DNA from: Geodermatophilus sp. YIM 151500
Lineage (GTDB): Bacteria; Actinomycetota; Actinomycetes; Mycobacteriales; Geodermatophilaceae
Direction of reading: 5' to 3'
DNA length: 64,000 nt
Assembly: GCF_025716945.1 (NCBI RefSeq)
Contig: NZ_JAOVZT010000001.1
Span: 638,578 to 702,577 of the forward strand
Part shown: positions 16,033 to 24,106 of the stretch, piece after piece
Layout of the letters: every line of letters begins with the position of its first letter
Numbering within the stretch: position 1 is the stretch's first letter
Position numbers and translations under genes: made by a program
The notes under the pieces: generated by a model
The model's input: the letters and a program-made list of their open reading frames with translations, nothing else
Database searches by the model: none
Told to the model about the DNA's origin: nothing

Positions 16033-16862
16033 CGCTGCACCAACCGCCGGCCCACGGTGGTCATGATCGTCTCGGCGTCCGACTCGCCCACCGTGCGCTG
16101 CAGGTCCGCCAGCCACCCGGGCAGCGCCTCGGGCATCGTGGGGTAGGAGGCGTGCCCCAGGTCGCCGCCGAACGCGAGCAGCTCGTGCGGGTACACCTCG
16201 CCCAGGCTGATCGACCCCGGGCCGTCGGTGAGGATGTCGGGCAGGATGCCCAGCTCGAGCACCACGCCGAGCTCGCGCAGTTCGGGCACCGCGGCGTCGT
16301 CCCAGCGCAGGAACGGCATCTTCGGGTGGTTGAGCAGCATCCGGGTGATCCCTGCCGCCCGGGCCGCGCGGAACAGCACCAGCGCCTCGGCGCAGGTCAG
16401 GTGGCCCGAGGCGAGCACCAGGTCGTGCGCGGCCACCACGTCGAGCACGTCGCGCCAGGCGGGCAGCAGCCGGCCGCCGTCGAGCACGTCGACCCGGGTG
16501 AACGCCAGGCCCTTGTGCACCGACAGCTCCGGGTCCGCCGCCGCGGCGATGTGCGCCGGTGCCGACACCGTCGGCATCCACACCACGCGCGCGCCGAGCC
16601 GGGCGGCCACCTCGACGGCGTCGGCGTTGGCCCCGCCGACCGGCGAGTTCAGCACGATCCCGCCGACCACCTCGATGCCGTCGGTCTCGCCCCGCGACGC
16701 GGCCAGCGCGGCCCGCTCCGCCGTCGAACCCTCGTGAGCCTTGAGGACGGCGAAGTCGACGCCGACGGTGCCGTGCGCGCCCAGCACCTCGTGGTCGAGG
16801 CCGTGCCGCTGGACCAGGCTGGGCGCGCCGTGCACGTGCAGGTCGGCGACCCCCGAGATCAC
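16029..16862 (-). CDS. DUF6282 family metal-dependent hydrolase (amidohydrolase fold), 277 aa
   Basis: The N-terminus SGVADLHVHGAPSLVQRHG carries the His-x-His metal motif of amidohydrolases. Later candidate metal ligands are the LKAHEGST, ASGHLTCAEAL and LLNHPKMPFLRWDD blocks, and GGDLGHASYPTMPEAL near the end. This family commonly lies beside transporters for small acids, but its reaction is undetermined. The GTG overlaps the TRAP permease stop and its own stop overlaps the next start, both as GTGA, so expression is stoichiometrically linked to the transporter. It probably hydrolyses the imported substrate (lactone or amide) into the acid that the dehydrogenase fusion uses; this is inference. 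Confidence 0.82.
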   Translation of the reverse strand: MISGVADLHVHGAPSLVQRHGLDHEVLGAHGTVGVDFAVLKAHEGSTAERAALAASRGETDGIEVVGGIVLNSPVGGANADAVEVAARLGARVVWMPTVSAPAHIAAAADPELSVHKGLAFTRVDVLDGGRLLPAWRDVLDVVAAHDLVLASGHLTCAEALVLFRAARAAGITRMLLNHPKMPFLRWDDAAVPELRELGVVLELGILPDILTDGPGSISLGEVYPHELLAFGGDLGHASYPTMPEALPGWLADLQRTVGESDAETIMTTVGRRLVQR

Positions 16863-19120
16863 TTCTCCGTCCGCGGGGCGCCCGCGGGGAACGCCTCCGT
16901 GGAGGGTTCCGGCGGCGAGGCCGGACCATCCCCCGACGGCTTCCCGCCGCCGAGGGCGTCGACCGTCGTCGTGCTCCCGGTCGCCGCGGGCTCCGGGGTG
17001 CCCGCGCCGGCTGTGGTGCTCGGCCGCTCGCGGTGCCGGCGCAGGTTGACCAGGTGCACCGCCACACCGGCGGCGGCGAAGCCGGCACCGATGAGGATCG
17101 CGGTCGGCTCCATGACCAGCAGCGCGACCGCGGCGACGAAGAACAGCACCCGCTCGGGGATGCGCGCCGGGCCGAGCAGCCACGACCCGGTGACCACGGC
17201 CAGGCAGGCCACCGCGACGACGGCGGTCGTGAAGGCGACCGCCACCGTGCCGATGCCGCCCTCGAACAGCAGGCCGATGCCGTTCGGGGAGAGCACGAAG
17301 ATGAACGGCACCAGGAAGGCCGGCAGCGTGTACTTCCAGGTCAGCCACATGGTGCGCACCGGCTTGCCACCGGTGATGGCGGCGGCGGCGAACGGCGAGA
17401 GGGCCGTCGGCGGGGACACCTCGCTGAGCACCGCGTAGTAGAAGATGAACATCGCCGCGGCGAACGGCTCCACGCCCACCTGCTGCAGCGCCGGCGAGAT
17501 GACGACGAACGAGATGATGAAGCTCGCCGTCACCGGCACCGCGAGGCCGAGCAGCACGACGACGATCGCCGAGAAGATCGCCGTGAGCACGACGTTGCCG
17601 TTGGAGAAGTCCACGATGATCCCGGCGAGGCGCAGCGCCAGGCCGGTGAGGGTCATGACGCCGACGATCAGGCCGGCGACGGCCATGACCGGGATCACCG
17701 ACAGCGCGCCGGTGGCGCCCTGGCTGAGCGCCTGCCAGATCCGCTTGGGCGTGAACCACGACTGCCGGTCGAAGAAGGCGAGCACGAACGCCAGCGCCGT
17801 GGCGTAGACGACCGCGCGGAACGGGGTGTAGCCCAGCACGAGGAAAAGCACGATCGCGCCCAGCGAGCTGAAGTGGTACCCGTAGCGCAGCAGCAGCTTC
17901 CACGCCGACTGGGTCTCGATGTCGACCACGTGGGTCTTGTGCCGGCGGGCGTCCATCTCGATCGCCAGGATGATCCCGAGGTAGTACAGGATCGTCGGGA
18001 TCGTCGCCCAGATCAGCACCTCGAGGTAGGAGACCTGCAGGTACTCGGCGATGATGAAGGCCGCCGCGCCCAGGGTCGGCGGCGACAGGATGGCGCCGAT
18101 GCCGGCCGCGGCGAGCACGCCACCGCCGTGCTCGGCCGGGTAGCCCGCTCGCTTCAGCAGCGGCCAGGAGATGCCACCGAGGGTGACCGTCGTGGCGACG
18201 CCGGAGCCGGACACCGTGCCGAGCAGGAAGCCGGAGAGGGTCACCGTGCGGCCCGGGCCGGCCGGGGACTGGCCGAAGGCGGCGAAGGACAGGTCGATGA
18301 AGAAGCGGGTCGCGCCGGAGGCGGCCAGGACGGCGCCGTAGATGGTGAACAGGATGATGTAGGTCGCCGCCACGTCGAGCGGGGTGCCGAAGACGCCCTG
18401 GGTGCCCATGATGTTGTGCCCGACCAGCCGGGGCCACTGGAAGTCGGCGGTCGTGAACGGGGAGGGCATCGAGGCGCCGAAATAGGCGTAGGCGAGGAAG
18501 CCGAGCACCACGACCGGCACGAGGACGCCGACGGTGCGGCGGGCGGCCTCGAGGGTGAGCAGGATGAGGATCGTGCCCATCACGAGGTCGAGGTCGGTGG
18601 GCAGGATCGCCCGCCGGAAGAAGCCCTGCCAGTCGTTGACGATGTAGAGCGGCGGCACCAGCGACAGGCCGGCGAGCACCCAGTCCAGGACGTTCGGGTT
18701 GTCGCGCTTGCCGGCGGCGCGGTCGGTCGCCGACCGGCCCCAGCCGCGGTAGGTCAGGAAGGTGAGGAACAGCCCGAGGCCCAGGAACAGCGGCAGGTAG
18801 ACCTGCCGCGGCATCGGGTTGAAGACCCAGTAGAGGGCGAACAGCGACAGCGCGACGCCGAAGACGGCGGTGATGTGCCCGGGGATGCCCGACAGCGTCC
18901 GCGCGGGCTTCTCCGCCTCGAACTCGGCGAGCAGCTTCTCCTCGTCGATCATGTCCGGGTCGTCGGCCGGCGGCGCGTTCTTCGACTGGTGGAGCGTCGC
19001 CGCGTCGAGGACGCCGCCCTGCCGGTGGGCGGCGTGGTGCGCGACGTCGTGCCGCAGGTGATCGGCGCGGGCCTCGTCGTCCTCGGCGGAACGCGCCCGT
19101 GCGCGGCCGGGCAGTCTCAT
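16859..19120 (-). CDS. TRAP transporter fused permease (TAXI type), 753 aa
   Basis: A Na+-driven secondary importer in which the small (DctQ-like) and large (DctM-like) membrane subunits are one polypeptide, as in TAXI systems. A soluble N-terminus of ~90 residues (DEEKLLAEFEAEKPARTLSG) precedes many membrane helices. Conserved stretches include SGSGVATTVTLGGISWPLLK and GAILSPPTLGAAAFIIAEYL, typical of DctM, and VFGVALSLFALYWVF at the first helix. The C-terminal ~60 residues are a polar Thr/Gly/Pro tail. The ATG at 19120 has GAGGAG 5 bases upstream, favouring it over internal starts. It is encoded 2 bp after DUF1850 and works with the TAXI receptor at 19736-20752. Confidence 0.92.
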   Translation of the reverse strand: MRLPGRARARSAEDDEARADHLRHDVAHHAAHRQGGVLDAATLHQSKNAPPADDPDMIDEEKLLAEFEAEKPARTLSGIPGHITAVFGVALSLFALYWVFNPMPRQVYLPLFLGLGLFLTFLTYRGWGRSATDRAAGKRDNPNVLDWVLAGLSLVPPLYIVNDWQGFFRRAILPTDLDLVMGTILILLTLEAARRTVGVLVPVVVLGFLAYAYFGASMPSPFTTADFQWPRLVGHNIMGTQGVFGTPLDVAATYIILFTIYGAVLAASGATRFFIDLSFAAFGQSPAGPGRTVTLSGFLLGTVSGSGVATTVTLGGISWPLLKRAGYPAEHGGGVLAAAGIGAILSPPTLGAAAFIIAEYLQVSYLEVLIWATIPTILYYLGIILAIEMDARRHKTHVVDIETQSAWKLLLRYGYHFSSLGAIVLFLVLGYTPFRAVVYATALAFVLAFFDRQSWFTPKRIWQALSQGATGALSVIPVMAVAGLIVGVMTLTGLALRLAGIIVDFSNGNVVLTAIFSAIVVVLLGLAVPVTASFIISFVVISPALQQVGVEPFAAAMFIFYYAVLSEVSPPTALSPFAAAAITGGKPVRTMWLTWKYTLPAFLVPFIFVLSPNGIGLLFEGGIGTVAVAFTTAVVAVACLAVVTGSWLLGPARIPERVLFFVAAVALLVMEPTAILIGAGFAAAGVAVHLVNLRRHRERPSTTAGAGTPEPAATGSTTTVDALGGGKPSGDGPASPPEPSTEAFPAGAPRTEK

Positions 19121-19122
19121 CT

Positions 19123-19689
19123 CTACTCCTCGATCTCCAGTAGCACGGTCGGGTCCTCGCCGGTCACCAGCCGCCAGATCGGGACGGGATCGGCACCCGG
19201 GACGTACAGCGTCCGTTCGCCCAGGTCGGTCGCGGCGATGTTGAGGACGTCGAAGACGGCGGGCCGGGCCGGGTCGGGCTCGGCCACGTGGTCGAGCCGG
19301 TCACCGGGTCGGGCCGGGCGGGGCGGCCCGGGGACGGCGTAGTACTCCTCGAGCACCGCGACCTGCTCGGCGGCGATCTCGACGAGCGCGAAGCGGCCGT
19401 CGCGCAGCACGCGGTACCGCTCCTCGGCGAGCGTGCCGTAGATGCTGTTGCGGTAGCCGACGGCGAACCGGTCGCCGTCGAGGGGGACGCGGGCGACCAG
19501 CCCGCCGTCCGGGGTGCGCACGGTGACGGCCGGCCCGCCGGCCCCGGCTCCGCCGGCCGTGACCAGCGCCCCCGCCGCGACCAGCAGGGCGAGCAGCAGC
19601 GCGACCACCGCGGCCGGACGGGCGCCCCGGCGACGCCGGGGCACAGCCGTGCTGCCGGGGCCGGACGACGGTCCGGCACCCGGCAGCAC
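19123..19689 (-). CDS. DUF1850 domain protein of the TAXI-TRAP locus, 188 aa (start uncertain)
   Basis: A small secreted or membrane-anchored protein repeatedly found between the receptor and permease genes of TAXI transporters. One N-terminal hydrophobic helix follows RRRRG (AAVVALLLALLVAAGALVTAGG). The remainder is a compact beta-rich domain with FAVGYRNSIYGTLAEERYRV and IWRLVTGEDPTVLLEIEE. The GTG at 19689 is the longest reasonable start, but a strong hairpin (19651-19687) covers that region; the in-frame GTG at 19644, giving a 173-residue protein beginning before RRRRG, may be the true start. No good ribosome-binding site is seen for either. Its exact role in transport is unknown. Confidence 0.8.
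   Translation of the reverse strand: MLPGAGPSSGPGSTAVPRRRRGARPAAVVALLLALLVAAGALVTAGGAGAGGPAVTVRTPDGGLVARVPLDGDRFAVGYRNSIYGTLAEERYRVLRDGRFALVEIAAEQVAVLEEYYAVPGPPRPARPGDRLDHVAEPDPARPAVFDVLNIAATDLGERTLYVPGADPVPIWRLVTGEDPTVLLEIEE
19651..19687 (-). terminator. Strong intra-operon hairpin after the TAXI receptor gene
   Basis: Arms 19651-19666 and 19671-19687 pair over 16 bp with one bulged base and a 4-base loop. It lies between the receptor gene end (19736) and the body of the DUF1850 gene. A partial terminator or an RNA-stabilising hairpin here would give more receptor than permease, as is common for binding-protein transporters. Confidence 0.6.
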
Positions 19690-19735
19690 GGCGGTGTCCA
19701 GGGTCAGGCCCCCGGTCCGGCGGCCGCCGCGCGGC

Positions 19736-20752
19736 TCAGCCGACCTCGTCGAAGTAGGTCTGGGCTCCCGGGCAGGTCTCGATGAAGCCGATCTCGCCCG
19801 CCGTGGTGGCGTCGAGCTCCTCGGCCGCCGGGTGCACGGTGATGAGCTGCTCCTGGTTCTCGAAGATCGTCCGCGTGATGGCCTCCTGCAGGGCCTCGTC
19901 CATGTCGCTGCGCACGACGAGGATGTTGGGCGAGACGACGTTCGGCACGGCCTCGTCGACGCCCTCGTAGGTGCCGGCGGGGATGTCGGCCTCGAAGTAG
20001 TACTCCCCGTACTCGGCCGCCAGGTCCTCGGCGTACTGGCCGGTCGGGAGCAGGACCAGCTCGTTGGTGCTGGCCAGGTCGACGATCGCCCCGGTGGGCA
20101 GGCCGCCGGACCAGGCGCCGGCGTCGATCGTGCCGTCCTGCAGCGCGGCGACGGTCTCGGCGACACCCAGCTGCGCCCGCTCGATGTCGGCCTGCGGGTC
20201 CAGCCCGGCCGCCTGCATGATCCGGTCGGCCGTGACCTCGGACGCCGAGCCGACCGCACCCGGCGACACGCGCTTGCCGCGCAGGTCCTCGATCGAGGTG
20301 ATGCCGGTCTCGGCGGTCGTGAAGAAGTGCACGAAGTTGTTGTAGAGGTTGCCGAGCGCGCAGATCTCCAGGGGCTCGGTGAACGTGTTCTGCCCGGCCG
20401 CGGCGTCCGCGACGACGTCACCCAGGCCCAGGGCGAGCTGCGCCTGGCCCGACTGCAGCAGCTGCATGTTGTCGACGGAGGCGTTCGTCTCCTGGACGGT
20501 CACCGTGAGACCGGGGACCTGCGCGGAGAGCACGTTCGCGATGCCGCCGCCGTAGGGGTAGTACACGCCGCCGGTGCCGCCGGTGGCGAAGGTCAGGCTC
20601 TCGTTGAACTCCTGGGTGTCGCCGCCGCCGGCGGCCTCGCCGCCACCGCCTTCGTCACCACCGCACGCCGTGAGGGCGAGGCTGGCCGCGATGCCCGCGG
20701 CGAGCACCAGTCGGGACCGCCGCCGTGCGGCGGCGCGGGGCAGAGAGGTCAT
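19736..20752 (-). CDS. TAXI-family TRAP solute receptor (lipoprotein), 338 aa
   Basis: The extracytoplasmic substrate-binding component of the TRAP importer. A basic N-terminus (RAAARRRSR), a hydrophobic segment and the lipobox LTACGG indicate a lipoprotein, followed by an acidic/Gly spacer. TAXI features are visible: LTFATGGTGGVYYPYGGGIANVLS, QETNASVDNMQLLQSGQAQLALG, and DLRGKRVSPGAVGSASEVTADRI (given in parts, e.g. RVSPGAVGSASEV). The length is usual. It is the first gene of the operon, transcribed divergently from the GntR gene. Ligands of the TAXI family are usually glutamate, 2-oxoglutarate or other carboxylates; the actual ligand is unknown. Confidence 0.93.
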   Translation of the reverse strand: MTSLPRAAARRRSRLVLAAGIAASLALTACGGDEGGGGEAAGGGDTQEFNESLTFATGGTGGVYYPYGGGIANVLSAQVPGLTVTVQETNASVDNMQLLQSGQAQLALGLGDVVADAAAGQNTFTEPLEICALGNLYNNFVHFFTTAETGITSIEDLRGKRVSPGAVGSASEVTADRIMQAAGLDPQADIERAQLGVAETVAALQDGTIDAGAWSGGLPTGAIVDLASTNELVLLPTGQYAEDLAAEYGEYYFEADIPAGTYEGVDEAVPNVVSPNILVVRSDMDEALQEAITRTIFENQEQLITVHPAAEELDATTAGEIGFIETCPGAQTYFDEVG

Positions 20753-20890
20753 CGTCGGCCTTCCTGTGCGTTGCTCGGAGAGTGCCGCCCGACCCGGGAC
20801 GCGGGCGCCAGGCAGGCGCCGGACGGCTCACGTCGCCGGCCGGCGGCCGGTTGGTGTCCCGAGTGAAGCAGCTCACACGAGGATCTGTCT

Positions 20891-20902
20891 ATTGTTTACG
20901 AT
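20891..20902. promoter_or_regulatory. GntR (FCD)-type operator in divergent promoter
   Basis: ATTGTTTACGAT is one mismatch away from the symmetric form ATTGTnnACAAT that FCD-class GntR regulators such as VanR-type proteins bind. It is one of the few AT-rich spots in the region and lies between the TAXI receptor start (20752, minus) and the GntR start (20950, plus), so it could control both. TACGAT inside it also fits a -10 hexamer for the GntR gene. Confidence 0.6.
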
Positions 20903-20949
20903 GTTGTGACCTGGGGCGCCGGCTCCGGGAGTCTACGGAGGTGGCGGCC

Positions 20950-21780
20950 GTGGTCGATCCTTCCCCCATCCACGCCGTTCCGCTGCGCGAGCACGTGTAC
21001 GAGCGCCTGCAGGAGATGTTGATCGCCCGTGTCCTGCCGCCCGGTGGCCACCTCGTGGAGGAGCGCCTGGCCGGCCAGCTGGGGGTCAGCCGCGGTCCGG
21101 TGCGCGAGGCGCTGCAGCGCCTGCACCGCGACGGGTGGGTGACCCTCCGGCCGCGCTACGGCGCCTTCGTCAACCAGCCCACGCCCGACCAGGTCACCGA
21201 GTTCTTCGAGGCCCGCGAGCTGCTGGAGAGCTGGGCGGCCTCGCTGGCCGCGCAGCGCTGCACGGACGGCGACGGCGCGGCCCTGCTGCGCATCTGCGAC
21301 GAGGCCGACGAGGGCCTGCGCACCGGCCGGGCGGCCGGGGAGATGGCCGCGCTGACCGCGCGGTTCCACACCACGGTGCTCGAGATCGCCCGCAACCACA
21401 TCCTGCTGGAGTTCGGTCGCCAGCTCTCCCACCGCAGCCGCTGGTTCTTCGCCCCGCTGGTGAGCTCGCTGGCCCCGCGCGCCTGGGAGGAGCACCGCGC
21501 GGTGGCCGAGCTGATCGGTTCGGGCCGGGCGGACGAGGCGGCGGCGGCCATGCGCACCCACATCAGCGAGTCCCGCGACGCCTACCTGGAGACCCAGCCG
21601 GTGGCGCCCGACGGCGGGGCGGACGCCGCGGTGCCGGCCGCCGCGGTGCCGGCCGCCGCGGTGCCGGCCGCCGCGGTGCCGGACGCCGCGGTGCCGCACG
21701 CCGCGGTGCCGGACGCTGCGCCCGTCGGCGCGGGGCGGCCCGCCGGCGACGCGCTCCCGTCCCGGGCGGCACCGACCTGA
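20950..21780 (+). CDS. GntR family regulator, FCD subfamily, with alanine/valine/proline repeat tail, 276 aa
   Basis: Probably the local repressor of the TRAP operon and of its own transcript. The N-terminal winged HTH is VYERLQEMLIARVLPPG followed by GVSRGPVREALQRLHRDGWV. The FCD ligand domain shows FFEARELLESWAA, RFHTTVLEIARNHILL and EEHRAVAELIGSGRADEA, with the Asp/His metal positions of the family. After HISESRDAYLE the protein ends in an unusual low-complexity tail of repeated A-V-P-x-A units. The GTG at 20950 was preferred because GGAGG at 20937-20941 is spaced 8 bases from it; a GTG at 20941 is also in frame. Confidence 0.9.
   Translation: MVDPSPIHAVPLREHVYERLQEMLIARVLPPGGHLVEERLAGQLGVSRGPVREALQRLHRDGWVTLRPRYGAFVNQPTPDQVTEFFEARELLESWAASLAAQRCTDGDGAALLRICDEADEGLRTGRAAGEMAALTARFHTTVLEIARNHILLEFGRQLSHRSRWFFAPLVSSLAPRAWEEHRAVAELIGSGRADEAAAAMRTHISESRDAYLETQPVAPDGGADAAVPAAAVPAAAVPAAAVPDAAVPHAAVPDAAPVGAGRPAGDALPSRAAPT
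21622..21720 (+). repeat. 15-bp coding tandem repeat (six copies) in the GntR gene tail
   Basis: Six consecutive 15-bp units (consensus GACGCCGCGGTGCCG, first base varying) plus a partial seventh encode the repeating pentapeptide D/A-A-A-V-P at the C-terminus of the GntR protein. The unit count is likely to vary between strains by slippage. Confidence 0.9.
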
Positions 21781-21795
21781 GCGGCACCCCCGTCC

Positions 21796-21916
21796 GCGAG
21801 CGGACCCTCGCGGACGGGACCATCGCGCCCGGGACCGTCCCGGTCGAGACCCACCACGAACGGGACCACCGCGAACGGGACCACCGCGAACGGGACCATC
21901 GCGAACGGGACCATCC
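21796..21916. repeat. 15-bp non-coding tandem repeat between GntR and SDR genes
   Basis: Four near-identical units of CGAACGGGACCACCG fill 21857-21916, with decaying copies back to about 21796 (for example 21811-21825). They occupy most of the 192-bp gap between the GntR stop (21780) and the SDR start (21973). The unit differs from the coding repeat just upstream. It could be a protein-binding array, a structured leader or simply slippage-prone DNA. Confidence 0.85.
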
Positions 21917-21972
21917 CGGGCGACACCCATGCCGTGCCGCCGCCCGGCGGCACGGCCCGAGAGAGGAGAACC

Positions 21973-22734
21973 GTGGAGAGCGATTCGGTGGTGCTGGTGA
22001 CCGGCGCGTCCAGCGGGATCGGACAGGCCTGCGTCGATGCGTTCCTGCGCGAGGGCGCGCGGGTGATCGCTGCGGCCCGGCGCGGCGACCGCCTGGAGCA
22101 CATGCGTGAGGGCCGCGAGGACCGCGTGCTGCCGCTGACGATGGACGTGCGCCACCGGGCGGAGGTCACCGCCGCGCTCGACGGCCTCCCCGACGACTGG
22201 TCGACGATCGACGTCCTGGTGAACAACGCCGGCCTGGCCGCCGGCCGGGGGCCGGTGCACACCGACGACCCCGACGACTGGGACCGGATGCTCGACACCA
22301 ACGTGCGCGGACTGCTCAACGTGTCGTCCTGGGTGCTGCCGCGGATGGTGGAGCGGGGGTCCGGTCACGTCATCAACATCGGGTCGAACGCCGGCCGCGA
22401 GGTCTACCCGGGCGGCACGGTCTACTGCGCGTCCAAGGCCGCCGTGGAGCGGATCACCCGCGGCATGCGCATGGATGTCCTCGGCAGCGGCGTCCGGATC
22501 AGCCAGGTCGACCCGGGCATGGTGCAGACCGAGTTCTCCACGGTGCGCTTCCACGGCGACGAGGCCGCGGCGGCCAAGGTGTACGAGGGGCTGACACCGC
22601 TGAAGGCCGAGGACATCGCCGACGTCGTCACCTGGGTCGCCTCGCGGCCGCCGCACGTCGTCGTCGCCGACGTCCTGGTCTACCCGCTGGACCAGGCCGG
22701 GTCGGGCAAGTTCGCCCCGCGGCGGGCGGGGTGA
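21973..22734 (+). CDS. Short-chain dehydrogenase/reductase, 253 aa
   Basis: A classical SDR: cofactor motif VTGASSGIGQACVDAF at the N-terminus, NNAGLAAG, Ser in NIGSNAG, and the canonical active site YCASK followed by AAVERITRGM. Downstream RISQVDPGMVQTEFS is typical of the YdfG / serine 3-dehydrogenase-like group, which oxidises 3-hydroxy acids; this assignment is tentative. The GTG start follows GAGAGGAGAA. It is transcribed with the GntR gene upstream and the MFS gene 64 bp downstream, so it may belong to the same hydroxy-acid pathway. Confidence 0.9.
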   Translation: MESDSVVLVTGASSGIGQACVDAFLREGARVIAAARRGDRLEHMREGREDRVLPLTMDVRHRAEVTAALDGLPDDWSTIDVLVNNAGLAAGRGPVHTDDPDDWDRMLDTNVRGLLNVSSWVLPRMVERGSGHVINIGSNAGREVYPGGTVYCASKAAVERITRGMRMDVLGSGVRISQVDPGMVQTEFSTVRFHGDEAAAAKVYEGLTPLKAEDIADVVTWVASRPPHVVVADVLVYPLDQAGSGKFAPRRAG

Positions 22735-22798
22735 GCGCGCGCTGAGCGCGCCGGGCACGGCAACCCGGCCGCGGCGCCGGGACTTCCCCGGCTGGCGG

Positions 22799-24082
22799 AT
22801 GGTGTGGACGGTCTCGGCGACCGAGACCGTCGCCTACGGCGTGCTCTTCTACAGCTTCGCGGTGTTCCTCGTGCCGATGCGCGCCGAGCTCGGCGCGAGC
22901 ACGGCGGAGCTGTCCGGCGCGCTCACCCTGTCGATGGCGCTGACCGGTGTCGCCGCCGTCGGCGCGGGCCGGTGGCTGGACCGGCACGGACCGCGCGGGC
23001 TCATGACCGCGGGCAGCCTGCTGGCCGCCGCCTCCGTCGTCGGCTGGTCGCAGGCGCGCGACCTGCCGCAGCTCTACCTGGCCTTCGCCGGCATCGGCAT
23101 CGCCGGTGCGGCCGTGCTGTACGAGCCCGCCTACGCGCTCATCAACACCTGGTTCCGGCGCGACCGCCCGGCCGCGCTGGCCACCCTGACCGTGGTCGCC
23201 GGTTTCGCCTCGACGATCTTCCTGCCGACGTCGCAGGCGCTCGTCGACGCGCTCGGCTGGCGGAGCGCGCTGCTCGTGCTGGCCGGGCTGGTCGCGCTGT
23301 GCGCGCTACCGCACGCACTGGTGCTGCGTCGGGCGCCGGCCGACCTGGGGCTGGCCCCGGACGGCGGCGCGGCGCGGCCCGCCGGGGCGGCGCTGTCCGC
23401 CGGCGCCTCGCCGTCTGCCGGCGCCTTCCCGGCTCCGGGTCCGGAGCCGGAGCCGGAGCGGGGATCGGGGACGGCGGCGGCCGCGCCGGGAGCCGCCTGG
23501 CGTCGGCCCGCCGTCCGCCGGCTGACGCTGGCCGCGTCCATCGAGATGGTCGCGATCATGGCGGTGGCGGTGCACCTGGTCGCCTTCCTCCGCGGCAACG
23601 GCGCGGGCGCGACCGTCGCCGCCGTGGCCACCGGTGCGCTGGGCGCGCTGTCGGTGGCCGGCCGGCTGGTGCTGACCGGGCTCGGCCGCCGGGTGGGCAT
23701 GGCGCGGCTGACCGCGGCGCTGGTCGCCGGGCAGGCGGTCGGCGTCCTCCTGCTGCTGGTCCTGCCGCGGCCGGTGGGCATCCCGGCGTTCGTGCTGCTG
23801 TTCGGCCTGGGCTTCGGCGTCATGCACATCGCCCGGCCGGCGCTGCTCGGCAGCTACGTGCCGACCGCCGTCTTCGGCCGCGTGTCGGGCGCCCAGACGC
23901 TGGCGACCCAGGCGGGCCGGGTCGTCGCCCCGGTGTCGGCCGGCCTGCTGATCGGCGCGGCGGGCTACGAGGTCACCTTCGCCGCGGTCGGGGCGTGCGC
24001 GCTGGCCGCGGCCGCGCTCGTGGTGGCCGCCGAACGGGCGCACGCCGCCGAGCGGTCGCGCGCGGCCGTGCCGCGGACCTGA
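22799..24082 (+). CDS. MFS transporter, 427 aa
   Basis: A major facilitator with about twelve helices. The first helix begins almost at the ATG (VSATETVAYGVLFYSFAVFLV); the cytoplasmic loop GRWLDRHGPRGLM follows helix 2; ALINTWFRRDRPAALATLT is the helix 4-5 loop seen in the monocarboxylate-like MFS group; the central loop is Pro/Gly/Ala-rich (residues ~200-235). It may start somewhat upstream, because the frame stays open through RRRRDFPGWR, but no ATG or GTG is available there. Related in style to the MFS at 44283-45695. Confidence 0.87.
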   Translation: MVWTVSATETVAYGVLFYSFAVFLVPMRAELGASTAELSGALTLSMALTGVAAVGAGRWLDRHGPRGLMTAGSLLAAASVVGWSQARDLPQLYLAFAGIGIAGAAVLYEPAYALINTWFRRDRPAALATLTVVAGFASTIFLPTSQALVDALGWRSALLVLAGLVALCALPHALVLRRAPADLGLAPDGGAARPAGAALSAGASPSAGAFPAPGPEPEPERGSGTAAAAPGAAWRRPAVRRLTLAASIEMVAIMAVAVHLVAFLRGNGAGATVAAVATGALGALSVAGRLVLTGLGRRVGMARLTAALVAGQAVGVLLLLVLPRPVGIPAFVLLFGLGFGVMHIARPALLGSYVPTAVFGRVSGAQTLATQAGRVVAPVSAGLLIGAAGYEVTFAAVGACALAAAALVVAAERAHAAERSRAAVPRT

Positions 24083-24106
24083 CCGCCGCCACGTCCGCGC
24101 CCGGCG

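Noticed and set aside
17033..19342. 769-codon plus-strand frame opposite the TRAP permease
   Set aside because: Charged low-complexity shadow of the permease codons; no ribosome-binding site.
21796..21916. CRISPR-like or phage attachment repeats
   Set aside because: The units are contiguous 15-mers without spacers and no integrase gene is present.
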